From Sediminibacterium sp. FEMGT703S (GTDB lineage: Bacteria; Bacteroidota; Bacteroidia; Chitinophagales; Chitinophagaceae), in contig PGCO01000004.1 in NCBI GenBank assembly GCA_002786355.1, forward strand, positions 343,297 to 407,296: DNA of 64,000 nt, given 5' to 3'. The notes under the pieces are model-generated. The model was not told where the DNA came from. It ran no database searches and saw only the letters and a list, made by a program, of their open reading frames with translations. Positions 1 through 10,322 of this stretch are shown one piece after another. A program made the translations under genes and the position numbers. How positions within the stretch are numbered: position 1 is the first letter of the stretch; each line of letters begins with the position of its first letter.

Positions 1-2
1 AG

Positions 3-716
3 ACTTTGCCTTTACTCACTCAATTGATTCAAGAAAAGCAACACAAAGAATGGTTGGCGCTGTTTAATCAATATGCCAAAGACGAGCAAGAAGCAGTGAT
101 TGAAGCAGAATTACATCCTACTCAAGGTGAGTTAACCATGGGTGAAGTCATTCAATTATTGAATGAGTTAACGGGTGGAAATGCAATTGTTGTAACCGAT
201 GTAGGTCAACATCAAATGGTAGCTTGTCGATATGCAAAGTTTAATGAAACCAAAAGTAATATTACTTCGGGGGGATTGGGCACCATGGGATTTGCATTAC
301 CCGCTGCAATTGGAGCAAAATTTGGGGCGCCCCATAGAACGGTTGTTGCGGTAATTGGGGATGGTGGCTTTCAAATGACTTTACAAGAGTTGGGTACCAT
401 TATGCAAACCAACTTGAATGTAAAAATCTTGATTTTAAATAATCGATTCTTAGGAATGGTGCGTCAATGGCAAGAATTATTTAATGATAGAAGGTACTCA
501 TTCGTAGATATACAAAGCCCTGATTTTGTTCAATTAGCCAAAGCGTATGGTATTGATGGGGCAAGTGTTAATGATAGAGAATGCTTAAAAGACGCTTTAC
601 AAAAAATGTTGGAACACAACGGGTCTTACTTGTTAGAAGTAATTGTAGGAAAAGAGAATAATGTTTTCCCAATGGTTCCGCAAGGTTGCAGTGTTTCTGA
701 AATCAGGTTAAAATAA
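3..716 (+). CDS. ilvB: Acetolactate synthase large subunit, C-terminal part (cut by window edge)
   Basis: This is the C-terminal third of the thiamine-diphosphate enzyme that condenses two pyruvates (or pyruvate and 2-oxobutanoate) in valine/isoleucine synthesis. The ORF track starts it at a TTG, but the frame is open to the window edge, so the true start lies upstream. The TPP/metal-binding signature is visible as GDGGFQ followed about 30 residues later by ILNN. The sequences RQWQELF and the C-terminal MVPQGCSVSEI are typical of the AHAS large subunit rather than of other TPP enzymes. Six bases separate its stop from ilvN, which encodes its regulatory subunit, so the two are almost certainly co-transcribed. 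Confidence 0.95.
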   Translation, partial: TLPLLTQLIQEKQHKEWLALFNQYAKDEQEAVIEAELHPTQGELTMGEVIQLLNELTGGNAIVVTDVGQHQMVACRYAKFNETKSNITSGGLGTMGFALPAAIGAKFGAPHRTVVAVIGDGGFQMTLQELGTIMQTNLNVKILILNNRFLGMVRQWQELFNDRRYSFVDIQSPDFVQLAKAYGIDGASVNDRECLKDALQKMLEHNGSYLLEVIVGKENNVFPMVPQGCSVSEIRLK

Positions 717-721
717 TTGCA

Positions 722-1309
722 ATGAAAAAAGAATATACTATTACTGTTTATACTGAGAACCAAGTAGGTCTACTCAACCGTATTGCGATTATTTTTTCTA
801 GAAGGAAAATTAATATTGACAGTATGAATGTTTCTCCTTCAGAAGTAGAATCTATTCATCGTTTTACCATTGTGATTAATGAAACTGTTGAAGTAGTAAG
901 AAAACTTTGTTTGCAAATTGAAAAACAAGTGGAAGTATTAAAAGCCTATTTTAATACCAATGATGAAATCATTTGGCAAGAAATGGCTTTGTACAAAGTA
1001 CCTACCGATGCAGTGGCAGAAAAACTACAAGTAGAACGTTTGCTCAGAGAGTATGGTGCAAGGGCAGTGGTAATTAGAAAAGACTATACCATTTTTGAAA
1101 CTACGGGGCATAGAGAAGAGACCGATCGATTAATCCAATTTTTAGAACCTTATGGGTTGATCGAATTTGTACGCACTGCTAGAATCGCAATCATTAAAGC
1201 CAGTAGTGGATTCCATGAAAAGATACGTGAATTTGAAGCCGTAGAACCTGCTGAAGAATTAATTGAAAATGAATTCCTAGATAAGGGTCAGGCTGTTTTT
1301 ACGATGTAA
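722..1309 (+). CDS. ilvN: Acetolactate synthase small (regulatory) subunit
   Basis: The 195-residue protein is the regulatory partner of IlvB and would confer valine feedback control. An N-terminal ACT domain is visible: YTITVYTENQVGLLNRIAII, then NIDSMNVSPSE and HRFTIVI. A second domain follows from about residue 85, ending in a region like RTARIAIIKAS. The length fits the two-domain form rather than the short single-ACT form of about 95 residues. The ATG at 722 lies 5 nt after the ilvB stop and is the only sensible start. Its position between ilvB and ilvC supports the assignment. Confidence 0.94.
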   Translation: MKKEYTITVYTENQVGLLNRIAIIFSRRKINIDSMNVSPSEVESIHRFTIVINETVEVVRKLCLQIEKQVEVLKAYFNTNDEIIWQEMALYKVPTDAVAEKLQVERLLREYGARAVVIRKDYTIFETTGHREETDRLIQFLEPYGLIEFVRTARIAIIKASSGFHEKIREFEAVEPAEELIENEFLDKGQAVFTM

Positions 1310-1342
1310 TCTAAATTTTTTAAAAATATCAAATCAAACAAT

Positions 1343-2827
1343 ATGGCAAACTATTTCAATTCTCTACCACTACGTGAGCAACTCAATCAATTGGGTGTTT
1401 GCGAATTCATGGATCAGTCTGCTTTTGCTGATGGAATCAATGCATTGGTGGGGAAAAAACTAGTCATTATCGGATGTGGTGCACAAGGGCTGAACCAAGG
1501 ATTGAATATGCGTGATTCAGGCTTAGATATTGCTTATGCGTTGCGTAAAGAAGCTATTGAACAGAAAAGAGCTTCCTATATAAATGCTACCGAAAATAAT
1601 TTTACAGTTGGAACTTACGAAGAATTGATTCCTACAGCCGATGTGGTGATCAACCTTACTCCTGATAAGCAACATAGCGCTGTTATAAAAACAGTCATGC
1701 CACTCATGAAAAAAGGGGCTACGCTTTCTTATTCTCATGGATTTAATATTGTAGAAGAGGGAATGCAAATTAGAGAAGACATTACGGTAATTATGGTTGC
1801 TCCAAAATGTCCTGGTACCGAAGTGCGTGAAGAATATAAAAGAGGTTTTGGGGTACCTACTTTAATTGCTGTTCATCCTGAAAATGATCCAGAAGGAAAG
1901 GGCTGGGATTATGCAAAAGCATATTGTGTTGGAACAGGTGGTCATAAAGCGGGTGTATTAAAATCTTCTTTTGTTGCTGAAGTAAAATCAGATTTAATGG
2001 GAGAGCAAACGATACTTTGTGGTTTGTTACAAACAGGTTCTATTCTATCATTCAATAAAATGATTGAAAAAGGAATTAATGCAGGCTATGCTGCAAAGTT
2101 GATTCAATATGGGTGGGAGGTAATTACCGAAGCGCTTAAACAAGGGGGCATTACTGCCATGATGGATCGATTGTCTAATCCTGCAAAGTTGAAAGCTTTT
2201 GAATTATCGGAAGAGCTAAAAAGCATCATGCGTCCTTTGTTTCAGAAACACCAAGACGATATTATGAGTGGTGCTTTTTCATCAGGCATGATGGAAGATT
2301 GGGCCAATGGAGATAAAAACTTATTGACTTGGAGAGAAGCTACAGGGGCAACAGCTTTTGAAAAAACAGCACCTGGTACTATGAAAATTAGCGAGCAGGA
2401 ATATTTTGACCATGCACTTTTATTGGTGGCTTTTGTTAGGTCTGGTGTTGAATTGGCTTTTGAAACAATGGTTGAAGCAGGTATTAAAGAAGAATCTGCT
2501 TATTATGAATCCTTGCATGAAACACCTTTAATTGCTAATACCATTGCAAGAAAGAAATTATACGAAATGAATCGGGTTATTTCGGACACTGCAGAATACG
2601 GATGTTATTTATTTGATCATGCTTGTAAGCCTTTATTGGCAAGCTTTATGGAAAACATTGAAATCGACGTGATTGGGAAAAATTTTAATGAGGGCAAAGA
2701 CAATGGGGTTGATAATAAAACACTAATAGCAGTAAATACAGTTATTCGTTATCATCCTGTTGAAATAGTAGGCGAAAAATTAAGACAGGCAATGACTGAT
2801 ATGAAAACCATTGCCACAAACCTTTGA
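1343..2827 (+). CDS. ilvC: Ketol-acid reductoisomerase, class II (long form)
   Basis: This NADPH-dependent, magnesium-requiring enzyme isomerises and reduces acetolactate or acetohydroxybutyrate. The Rossmann motif [17 protein letters not shown] is near residue 45. The segments [19 protein letters not shown] and [15 protein letters not shown] closely match the enterobacterial long-form enzyme as I remember it. The 494-residue length is that of class II KARI with a duplicated knotted C-terminal domain, not the roughly 330-residue class I form found in many bacteria. The RKE sequence after the Rossmann loop is consistent with NADPH preference. It follows ilvN by 33 bp and overlaps the ORF-track start of ilvA. 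Confidence 0.97.
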   Translation: MANYFNSLPLREQLNQLGVCEFMDQSAFADGINALVGKKLVIIGCGAQGLNQGLNMRDSGLDIAYALRKEAIEQKRASYINATENNFTVGTYEELIPTADVVINLTPDKQHSAVIKTVMPLMKKGATLSYSHGFNIVEEGMQIREDITVIMVAPKCPGTEVREEYKRGFGVPTLIAVHPENDPEGKGWDYAKAYCVGTGGHKAGVLKSSFVAEVKSDLMGEQTILCGLLQTGSILSFNKMIEKGINAGYAAKLIQYGWEVITEALKQGGITAMMDRLSNPAKLKAFELSEELKSIMRPLFQKHQDDIMSGAFSSGMMEDWANGDKNLLTWREATGATAFEKTAPGTMKISEQEYFDHALLLVAFVRSGVELAFETMVEAGIKEESAYYESLHETPLIANTIARKKLYEMNRVISDTAEYGCYLFDHACKPLLASFMENIEIDVIGKNFNEGKDNGVDNKTLIAVNTVIRYHPVEIVGEKLRQAMTDMKTIATNL

Positions 2828-2838
2828 TTTCATTACTC

Positions 2839-4101
2839 ATGACAGGCAATCTTATAACCTTGAATCCTTTTGGCTTAGATATTGAAGCAGCTAGTTTAAA
2901 ACTGCGTCAAGTGGTAAAACATACCCCTTTGATTTATAATGCTTCCCTATCTAAAAAATATGAATGTGCCGTTTACCTCAAGAGAGAAGATTTACAAATT
3001 GTACGATCGTATAAATTGCGTGGTGCCTACAATATGATTAGTAGTTTGTCTGAAACACAAAAAGCCACTGGAGTTGTTTGTGCAAGTGCGGGTAACCATG
3101 CACAGGGTTTTGCTTATAGTTGTAAGCTGCTCAATATAAAAGGCGTGATATTTATGCCGATTATAACGCCTAATCAAAAAGTTTCCCAAACAAAAATGTT
3201 TGGGGATGGTCATATTGAAATAAAATTAGTAGGGGATACTTTTGATGATTGTGCTACTGCTGCAAAAGCGTATACCCAATCTAACGGTATGACTTTTATT
3301 CCTCCCTTTGATGATGTAAAAATTATTGAAGGACAAGCAACAGTAGGAGTAGAGATTTTAGAAGAGTTGGCGCATATTGATTATTTGTTTGCCCCTGTGG
3401 GAGGCGGGGGATTGATTGCTGGAGTTGGGGCTTTTTTTCACAGCAAGTCTCCATCCACCCAAATCATTGGGGTAGAACCTGAAGGAGCTCCTTCAATGAC
3501 CGCTGCTTTACAAGAAGGTCACCCAGTGAAATTAGATCATATTGATCCCTTTGTAGACGGTGCAGCAGTTAAAAGAGTAGGTGATCAAACTTTTGAAATT
3601 TGCAAAGCAGTCATTAGTGAAATGGCATTGGTAAACGAAGGGAAAGTTTGTTCTACTATTTTGAAATTGTATAATGAAGATGCAATTGTGGTAGAGCCAG
3701 CTGGGGCGCTGTCTATTGCAGTATTAGCTGATTTTGCACAAGCTATTAAAGGGAAAACGGTTGTTTGTATTGTAAGTGGCAGCAACAATGATATAGACCG
3801 AATGCAAGAAATAAAAGAACGTTCTTTGCAATATGAAGGGTTAAAACATTTTTTCTTAGTTCGTTTTGCGCAACGGCCAGGCGCTTTAAAGGAATTTGTG
3901 AATCTTGTATTAGGTCCAACGGATGATATTGTTCGTTTTGAGTATATGCAAAAACATAACAAAGAAACGGGTCCTGCTTTGGTAGGGATTGAAATGCAGG
4001 ACAAAGCGGATTATGATCGTCTACTAGAGAACATGAAACGATACCATATTAATTTTACCCCTATCAACAAGAATGATAATTTATTTGGTTACTTAATTTA
4101 A
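2839..4101 (+). CDS. ilvA: Threonine ammonia-lyase (threonine deaminase)
   Basis: This PLP enzyme converts threonine to 2-oxobutanoate, the committed step to isoleucine. The Schiff-base lysine lies in RSYKLRGAYN, the asparagine loop in SAGNHAQG and the phosphate-binding glycine loop in GGGGLIAG. The C-terminal 85 residues (starting FFLVRFAQRPGALKEFV) form a single short ACT-like regulatory domain, so the length of about 420 residues matches the short-regulatory IlvA type. The ORF track begins at TTG 2824, overlapping the ilvC stop. I prefer ATG 2839, five codons later. It links the upstream ilv genes to the downstream thr genes. Confidence 0.93.
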   Translation: MTGNLITLNPFGLDIEAASLKLRQVVKHTPLIYNASLSKKYECAVYLKREDLQIVRSYKLRGAYNMISSLSETQKATGVVCASAGNHAQGFAYSCKLLNIKGVIFMPIITPNQKVSQTKMFGDGHIEIKLVGDTFDDCATAAKAYTQSNGMTFIPPFDDVKIIEGQATVGVEILEELAHIDYLFAPVGGGGLIAGVGAFFHSKSPSTQIIGVEPEGAPSMTAALQEGHPVKLDHIDPFVDGAAVKRVGDQTFEICKAVISEMALVNEGKVCSTILKLYNEDAIVVEPAGALSIAVLADFAQAIKGKTVVCIVSGSNNDIDRMQEIKERSLQYEGLKHFFLVRFAQRPGALKEFVNLVLGPTDDIVRFEYMQKHNKETGPALVGIEMQDKADYDRLLENMKRYHINFTPINKNDNLFGYLI

Positions 4102-4113
4102 TAATAATTTTTT

Positions 4114-6552
4114 ATGCAGGTATTGAAGTTTGGGGGGAGTTCTGTTGCTAACGCAGATAATATCAATAAAGTTGTAGCCATTGTTTCTACTGCAATTCAA
4201 AAAGAGCCAACAATACTAGTGGTGTCTGCATTGGGTGGAGTTACGGATGAATTAATTGCGATTGGCGTTTTAGCTTCAACCGGAAATGAAAAATATAAAG
4301 AACAAATTCAAGCCCTTGAAAATAAACATTTAACTGCAGTAAGAGCTTTGCTGCATATTCAAAATCAAAGCGCAACCTTAAGTTGGGTAAAGCAACAATT
4401 GAATGAATTAGAGCGAGTAGCTGATGGAATATTTTTGTTGGCTGAATTATCTGCTCGAATAAAAGACCGTTTGGTAAGTTATGGTGAGTTGCTATCATCT
4501 TATATAATTACGGCCAAACTTTCCGAATTGAATTTGCAACCGTTATGGACTGATGCAAGACAATTGATTCATACCAATGATTTATACGGAAATGCTGTAG
4601 TGCTATTAGAAAAAACCTATACGAATATTGAAGCATTCATTAAATTGAATAAATGCCAATTGTATGTGGTGCCTGGTTTTATTGCTGCAAACGAAAAAAA
4701 ATATACGACTACTTTAGGCAGAGGTGGTTCTGACTATACTGCAGCTATTTTTGCTGCCGCAGTAAATGCTTCTACTTTAGAAATTTGGACTGATGTAACG
4801 GGTATGATGACCGCCGATCCAAGATTGGTGCAGAATCCTAAACCTATTGAAGCCATTTCTTATCAGGAAGCCATGGAGCTATCTCATTTTGGCGCTAAGA
4901 TTATTTATCCGCCCACTATTCTGCCGGTGATGAAAAAGAATATTCCAGTATGGGTAAAAAATACTTTTGAGCCTGATGCTGCTGGAACTGTAATTCAGCA
5001 GCATGCTGTTAGTAATAATGATATTGTACGTGGCATTTCGAGCATCAATAATATTGCATTATTAAGTTTAGAAGGGAGTGGAATGGTTGGTATTCCAGGA
5101 TTTAGCAAGCGATTGTTTGAAGTACTAGCAATCCATAATATCAATGTGATTTTAATTACACAAAGTTCATCGGAGTATGCTATATGTGTGGCCATCAATG
5201 AAGCAGATGCGTTATTAGCGCAACAATCTATTGATGCATTTTTTGCTTTTGAAATTGAAAATGGAAAAGTAAATCCTGTTATTGTTGAAAAGGAACTGAG
5301 TATACTTGCAGTAGTTGGCGAACAAATGAAAAGCCACCCAGGCATCAGTGGTAAAATGTTTGGTGGCTTGGGAAGAAATGGGATCAATGTTCGCGCAATA
5401 GCTCAGGGCTCGTCAGAAAAAAATATCTCTGCTGTTATTGCTGCTACTGATGTTAAAAAAGCCATCAATGTATTGCATGAAGACTTTTTTGAAACTACCT
5501 ATAAACAACTAAATGTATTTATTGCGGGGGCAGGGAATGTAGGGAGTAAGTTATTGAGTCAATTGCATAATCAAATGCAATACTTAAAAGAACATATGCG
5601 CTTGCAAATACAGGTAGTTGGAATTGCCAATAGTAGAAGAGTGATTTTGGATGATGCGGGTATTGATTTAACTAATTGGAAATCTTTATTAGATCATGCA
5701 CCTGAAGCCAATATCCATTCCTTTGTAGCGTCTATTATTCAAAAAAACTTACGCAATAGTGTATTTGTAGATGTAACGGCCAATGATACGGTTGCATCGG
5801 TGTATAGTACTTTATTGCTAAAGAGCATTGCTGTAGTTGCTTGTAATAAAATTGCTTGTTCAGCATTGTATGCAGATTATAAAAAGTTGAAAACATTAGC
5901 AAGAACATTTAATACCCAGTTTTTATTCGAAACAAACGTGGGAGCAGGCTTGCCAATCATTGGAACCTTGAATGATTTATTAAGAAGTGGTGATAAAATC
6001 AATAAAATTCAAGCGGTTTTATCGGGCACATTGAATTTTGTTTTCAATCAGTATAATGGTACCATCCCTTTTGCAAAAGTAGTAAAGCGTGCTCAGGAGG
6101 AAGGGTATACTGAGCCAGATCCAAGATTAGATTTAGGCGGCACCGATGTGATGCGTAAAATCATGATCTTGGCAAGAGAAGCTGGTGAACCAATGGAAAT
6201 GAATCAAATTATCAATGAAGCATTTTTACCAGCTAGTTGTTTTGAGGGATCTGTAGAAGATTTTTATACAGAGATGGAAAAACAAGAACCGCATTTTAAA
6301 CAATTGTTCGAAGCCGCACAAGCAAACAATGCAAAATTGAAATTTGTTGCTGAGTATGATAAAGGAATTGCTAAAGTTGGATTGCAACATATTCCCGCTA
6401 ATTCTGATTTTTATCATTTGTATGGAAAGGATAATTTGGTTTTGTTTTATACTGAGCGCTATCCAGAACAACCTTTAGTGGTTAAGGGAGCTGGTGCTGG
6501 AGCGGAAGTAACTGCATCTGGGGTATTTGCTGATATTATTAGAGTAGCATAA
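4114..6552 (+). CDS. thrA: Bifunctional aspartate kinase / homoserine dehydrogenase I
   Basis: The 812-residue fusion catalyses the first and third steps from aspartate to threonine. The N-terminal aspartokinase begins MQVLKFGGSSVANADN and carries GRGGSDYTAA and the segment TDVTGMMTADPRLV. Two ACT domains follow in the middle (about residues 310-460), where threonine feedback is expected. The homoserine dehydrogenase domain starts near residue 465 with the dinucleotide loop FIAGAGNVGSKLL and contains VSGTLNFVFNQYNG and the GYTEPDPRLDLGGTDVMRK substrate region. It starts 12 bp after ilvA and ends 5 bp before thrB. The domain order matches enterobacterial ThrA. Confidence 0.96.
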   Translation: MQVLKFGGSSVANADNINKVVAIVSTAIQKEPTILVVSALGGVTDELIAIGVLASTGNEKYKEQIQALENKHLTAVRALLHIQNQSATLSWVKQQLNELERVADGIFLLAELSARIKDRLVSYGELLSSYIITAKLSELNLQPLWTDARQLIHTNDLYGNAVVLLEKTYTNIEAFIKLNKCQLYVVPGFIAANEKKYTTTLGRGGSDYTAAIFAAAVNASTLEIWTDVTGMMTADPRLVQNPKPIEAISYQEAMELSHFGAKIIYPPTILPVMKKNIPVWVKNTFEPDAAGTVIQQHAVSNNDIVRGISSINNIALLSLEGSGMVGIPGFSKRLFEVLAIHNINVILITQSSSEYAICVAINEADALLAQQSIDAFFAFEIENGKVNPVIVEKELSILAVVGEQMKSHPGISGKMFGGLGRNGINVRAIAQGSSEKNISAVIAATDVKKAINVLHEDFFETTYKQLNVFIAGAGNVGSKLLSQLHNQMQYLKEHMRLQIQVVGIANSRRVILDDAGIDLTNWKSLLDHAPEANIHSFVASIIQKNLRNSVFVDVTANDTVASVYSTLLLKSIAVVACNKIACSALYADYKKLKTLARTFNTQFLFETNVGAGLPIIGTLNDLLRSGDKINKIQAVLSGTLNFVFNQYNGTIPFAKVVKRAQEEGYTEPDPRLDLGGTDVMRKIMILAREAGEPMEMNQIINEAFLPASCFEGSVEDFYTEMEKQEPHFKQLFEAAQANNAKLKFVAEYDKGIAKVGLQHIPANSDFYHLYGKDNLVLFYTERYPEQPLVVKGAGAGAEVTASGVFADIIRVA

Positions 6553-6557
6553 TTTTT

Positions 6558-7487
6558 ATGGCAACAAAAATTAAAATTCATAGCCCTGCAACAGTTGCCA
6601 ATATGGTTTGTGGCTTTGATGTATTAGGATTTGCAGTGAATGATCCCTTTGATATCATGTATATTGAATTGGCTCATGAGCCTGGCATTACCATCATTAA
6701 TGAAGATGATTTCAATTTGCCCACTGATCCTTTGCAAAATGTAGCAGGTGCTGCTTTAATGGCACTAATGGAAGCCTATTCCACTCCTATTGGATTCAGG
6801 CTTACGATTAATAAACAAATTAAACCCGGTAGTGGGGTAGGGTCAAGTGCAGCCAGTTCTGCTGGTGCAGTTGCTGGAGCAAATGCATTATTGGGAAATC
6901 CATTTTCAAAAGAAGACTTAGTTCGGTTTGCCATGAATGGAGAAAAACTGGCTTCAGGAGTAAAACACGCGGATAATATTGCACCCTGTATTTATGGAGG
7001 TGTTACATTGATTCGTTCTGTTTTTCCATTAGACATTATTAAACTTACAGTCCCTGATTTATTTGTAACAATTGTACATCCACAGATAGAAGTAAGAACT
7101 GCTGACGCAAGGAGTATATTGAAACAACAAATTTTATTGAAGGATGCCATTAAACAATGGGGGAATATTGCTGGTTTAGTAGCTGGTTTGCAACAAAGTG
7201 ATTATGATTTAATTGGTCGGTCATTGGAAGATGTTTTGATAGAACCGACCAGGAGCATTTTAATTCCTGCATTTGATCAAGTGAAAAATATCAGTAAAGA
7301 ATTGGGTGCATTGGGTGGAGGAATTTCAGGTTCAGGCCCTTCCATATTTATGTTGAGTAAAAATGAAACTACAGCTAAAGCAGTAGAATTGGCGATGAAA
7401 AAAATTTATGATTCAATTGGATTAAGCTGCCATACTTATGTAACTACGATCAATACCAATGGTATTCAATTAATGGAAGTGTCATGA
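6558..7487 (+). CDS. thrB: Homoserine kinase
   Basis: This GHMP-family kinase phosphorylates homoserine for threonine synthesis. The ATP-binding glycine/serine loop PGSGVGSSAASSAGA lies near residue 90, the N-terminal KIHSPATVANMVCGFD strand is typical of ThrB, and a C-terminal GGGISGSGPSIFML motif completes the GHMP signature. The 309-residue length is normal. Its last codons overlap the thrC start as ATGA (4 bp), so translational coupling with thrC is likely. Confidence 0.96.
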   Translation: MATKIKIHSPATVANMVCGFDVLGFAVNDPFDIMYIELAHEPGITIINEDDFNLPTDPLQNVAGAALMALMEAYSTPIGFRLTINKQIKPGSGVGSSAASSAGAVAGANALLGNPFSKEDLVRFAMNGEKLASGVKHADNIAPCIYGGVTLIRSVFPLDIIKLTVPDLFVTIVHPQIEVRTADARSILKQQILLKDAIKQWGNIAGLVAGLQQSDYDLIGRSLEDVLIEPTRSILIPAFDQVKNISKELGALGGGISGSGPSIFMLSKNETTAKAVELAMKKIYDSIGLSCHTYVTTINTNGIQLMEVS

Positions 7488-8779
7488 AATATTTTAGTTT
7501 AAATAAGCAATCGCAGCATGTAAATTTTAAAGAAGCTACTATATTGGGGCAGGCCCCTGATAAGGGGTTATACTTTCCTGAACGAATTCCTATTCATGCA
7601 CCTGATTTTATCGGCCAGCTTATAAGCTTATCGAAAGAAGAAATTGCTTTTCGTGTAATGGAGCCATTTGTAGGAGACGTAATACCTGCTGATGAATTAT
7701 ATCGTATCGTTAGTGAAACAGTCAACTTTCAATTCCCTTTAAAATTTATTCACGCTGGAATTGCATCACTTGAATTATATCATGGTCCCACTTTTGCATT
7801 TAAAGATGTGGGTGCTAGATTCATGAGCAGGTGTCTTTCTTACTTCTCAAAAAACCAATCTAACAAGATTACTATTTTGGTGGCAACTTCTGGAGATACG
7901 GGTGGTGCAGTAGCCAATGGCTTCTTAGGCGTAGAAGGGATTGATGTAATCATTTTATATCCTTCCGGAAAGGTAAGTCCAGTTCAAGAATTACAACTGA
8001 CTACTTGTGGTGAAAATATTACCGCATTAGAAATTGATGGAAGCTTTGACGATTGTCAGGCGATGGTGAAAGCAGCCTTTGCAGATGATGACATTAATAA
8101 TGAAATGCAGTTGAGTTCTGCCAACTCTATTAATGTTGCCAGATGGCTTTCACAACAGATTTATTATTTTTTAGCCCACCAACAATGGGAAGAAAAAACT
8201 GCTCCAGTGATAGCGGTACCTAGTGGTAATTTTGGAAATCTTTGTGCCGGAATTATGGCATATAAAACCGGGTTACCTGTTCAGCATTTTATTGCTGCTT
8301 GTAATGTAAATGATGCAGTGCCTGATTATTTACAAACCGGTATTTTTAAGTCAAAGCTTACTACGCCCACTATTTCAAATGCAATGGATGTAGGCAATCC
8401 CAGTAATTTTGTAAGAATATTGGAATTGATGAATCATGAGTATACTGCTTTTAATTCATTGGTTTCTGGATATACTATTTCAGATGAAACAACTATTCAA
8501 ACGATACGTGAAGTTTACCAACAAAATAATTATTTATTAGATCCTCATGGAGCAGTTGCTTATGCTGCTTTACAGCAGTATCAACAAAATCATAATAATG
8601 CTGCTGGCTATATTTTAGAAACAGCTGATCCAATAAAGTTTCCCGATGCCATCAACACCGCAATTGGTGTAGCGCCTAAAATCCCGCTTGCGGCAATGGA
8701 ATTGTTTACGAAAGAAAAAAGAAGCATACCGATGTTAAACGAATATGCTTCCTTTAAAGATTATTTATTGAGTAGATAA
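7484..8779 (+). CDS. thrC: Threonine synthase
   Basis: This PLP enzyme converts O-phosphohomoserine to threonine. The PLP lysine is in HGPTFAFKDVGARFMSR near residue 105, followed by VATSGDTGGAVANGF and the VPSGNFGNLCAGI phosphate-binding segment. The 431-residue length and the N-terminal MKYFSLN start fit the shorter bacterial/yeast-like class. The start overlaps thrB by 4 bp. Its stop lies one base from the stop of the opposing M20 gene, so no conventional terminator can fit between them. Confidence 0.95.
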   Translation: MKYFSLNKQSQHVNFKEATILGQAPDKGLYFPERIPIHAPDFIGQLISLSKEEIAFRVMEPFVGDVIPADELYRIVSETVNFQFPLKFIHAGIASLELYHGPTFAFKDVGARFMSRCLSYFSKNQSNKITILVATSGDTGGAVANGFLGVEGIDVIILYPSGKVSPVQELQLTTCGENITALEIDGSFDDCQAMVKAAFADDDINNEMQLSSANSINVARWLSQQIYYFLAHQQWEEKTAPVIAVPSGNFGNLCAGIMAYKTGLPVQHFIAACNVNDAVPDYLQTGIFKSKLTTPTISNAMDVGNPSNFVRILELMNHEYTAFNSLVSGYTISDETTIQTIREVYQQNNYLLDPHGAVAYAALQQYQQNHNNAAGYILETADPIKFPDAINTAIGVAPKIPLAAMELFTKEKRSIPMLNEYASFKDYLLSR

Positions 8780-8780
8780 T

Positions 8781-10253
8781 TTAGTCTCTATAATTCAGTG
8801 CTGGTTTTCTATCTCCTAACAAGGGCTTGTATTTATAGTCTCCTATGCTCTTTATAAATTCTTCTTTTGCTTTAACAATCACAGCAGGTTTGCTAAATAA
8901 ATCAATTGCAGTAAGCGCCATTGTTTTTGAGGCAACTAGCATTCCTTTGGTGCCTATTTCTGTACCGCCGCTTGCAACCGCTTGCCAGCTATGGGCAGAT
9001 GTTCCAGGTATCCAAGTAGCCGCTTCCAATCCTACTGTTGGAACTACATAGCTTACATCACTTACATCGCTTGAGCCACCACCTGCATTTGTTTCTTTTT
9101 GTAAAGGTTGAATGGTACTTGCCTCTTCTATTGCTGGGGCTTTGTTAAAAAAACTTGCTTGTAATTTTTTCCCAAATACTTTTTCTTCTTCTGTGTAAAC
9201 AACACCCCCAACTTTTTCTAAATTTTCTTGCATGAGGGAAGCCAATGTTTTATTAATCAATAAATCATGGGTTCCTCCTACTATTTCATATTGCATGGTG
9301 GTGCCAGTGCCCAATGCTGCTCCTTCTGCAGCCTTGGTGATTCTATCAAATACATCTACTGTTACTTCTCTTTTTGGGTGGCGTATATAATAGTATACTT
9401 CGGCATAGTCGGGTACTACGTTGGGTGCTTTACCTCCATTGGTAATAACATAATGTATTCTTGTTTCTTGTGGAATATGTTCACGCATCATATTGGCCAT
9501 ATTGTTCATGGCTTCTACCGCATCTAAAGAAGAACGCCCATTCTCTGGAGACATCGCAGCATGAGAGGATATTCCATAAAATTTAAACTTCGCAGATTTA
9601 TTGGCAATAAAGCTGGTCATGTATACTTTATTTTCATCATCAGGGTGCCAATGGATTACGGCATCTACATTGTTAAATAGCCCCTCACGAACCATATATA
9701 CTTTACCGCTACCACCTTCTTCCGCTGGGCAACCATACACTTTAATAGTGCCGCTGATTTTTTTCTCTTCAATCAATTTCTTAATAGCAATGCCAGCCGA
9801 AACAGAAGCGGTTCCAAATAAATGGTGACCACATCCATGACCTCCTACTTTTCCCTCGATGGATTTTTTCTCTGCAATGGCTTCTTGCGCTAAACCTGGC
9901 AATGCATCATATTCTGCTAGAATGCCAATTACCGGACTGCCTGAACCATAAGTGGCTACAAAAGCGGTTGGAATACCCGCTACACCTGTTTCTACAGTGA
10001 ATCCCGCGTCTTTTAAGTTTTGTACATGTAAAGCTGCACTTTTGGTTTCTTTATAACCCAACTCTGCATAATCCCATATCTGCAAAGCTGTTTGCTTGTC
10101 TTTTAGGTAGCTAGCGTCTAGAAATTTCAAAGTGCTTTCTTTTAATCCGCTTAATTCAATTGCTGCTGAATTGGATGGCGCTTGTTTGATATTTTTTTTC
10201 TGTCCGTAACTATTAACTGCAAAGAGTAAACAAAAGACAAAGACTTTTTTCAT
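8781..10253 (-). CDS. Secreted M20 family amidohydrolase (AbgB-like)
   Basis: This is a zinc-dependent amidohydrolase of the M20/AbgB type, likely cleaving an N-acyl or aminobenzoyl-glutamate-like amide outside the cytoplasm. The substrate is not readable from sequence. The motifs GILAEYDALPGL, GGHGCGHHLFGTAS, HWHPDDENKV and the late GTSAHSWQAV provide the metal ligands and family signature. I start it at the internal ATG (10253), which gives a clean signal peptide MKKVFVFCLLFAVNSYG. The upstream ATG at 10289 would add 12 polar residues before it. The mature protein is about 470 residues. It converges on thrC with a one-base gap and is divergent from the sugar permease. Confidence 0.85.
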   Translation of the reverse strand: MKKVFVFCLLFAVNSYGQKKNIKQAPSNSAAIELSGLKESTLKFLDASYLKDKQTALQIWDYAELGYKETKSAALHVQNLKDAGFTVETGVAGIPTAFVATYGSGSPVIGILAEYDALPGLAQEAIAEKKSIEGKVGGHGCGHHLFGTASVSAGIAIKKLIEEKKISGTIKVYGCPAEEGGSGKVYMVREGLFNNVDAVIHWHPDDENKVYMTSFIANKSAKFKFYGISSHAAMSPENGRSSLDAVEAMNNMANMMREHIPQETRIHYVITNGGKAPNVVPDYAEVYYYIRHPKREVTVDVFDRITKAAEGAALGTGTTMQYEIVGGTHDLLINKTLASLMQENLEKVGGVVYTEEEKVFGKKLQASFFNKAPAIEEASTIQPLQKETNAGGGSSDVSDVSYVVPTVGLEAATWIPGTSAHSWQAVASGGTEIGTKGMLVASKTMALTAIDLFSKPAVIVKAKEEFIKSIGDYKYKPLLGDRKPALNYRD

Positions 10254-10322
10254 AAGATCAAATTTCGGTTTATATTGTTCTGCATTCAACTATTGAATAT
10301 ATTACTTTTTACAAAGCTTGCT

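Noticed and set aside
3585-4004. 139-residue minus-strand ORF inside ilvA
   Set aside because: It lies wholly within a strongly supported ilvA reading frame and has shadow-like composition.
4995-5387. 130-residue minus-strand ORF inside thrA
   Set aside because: Wholly within the aspartokinase/ACT region of thrA; no start context or motif.
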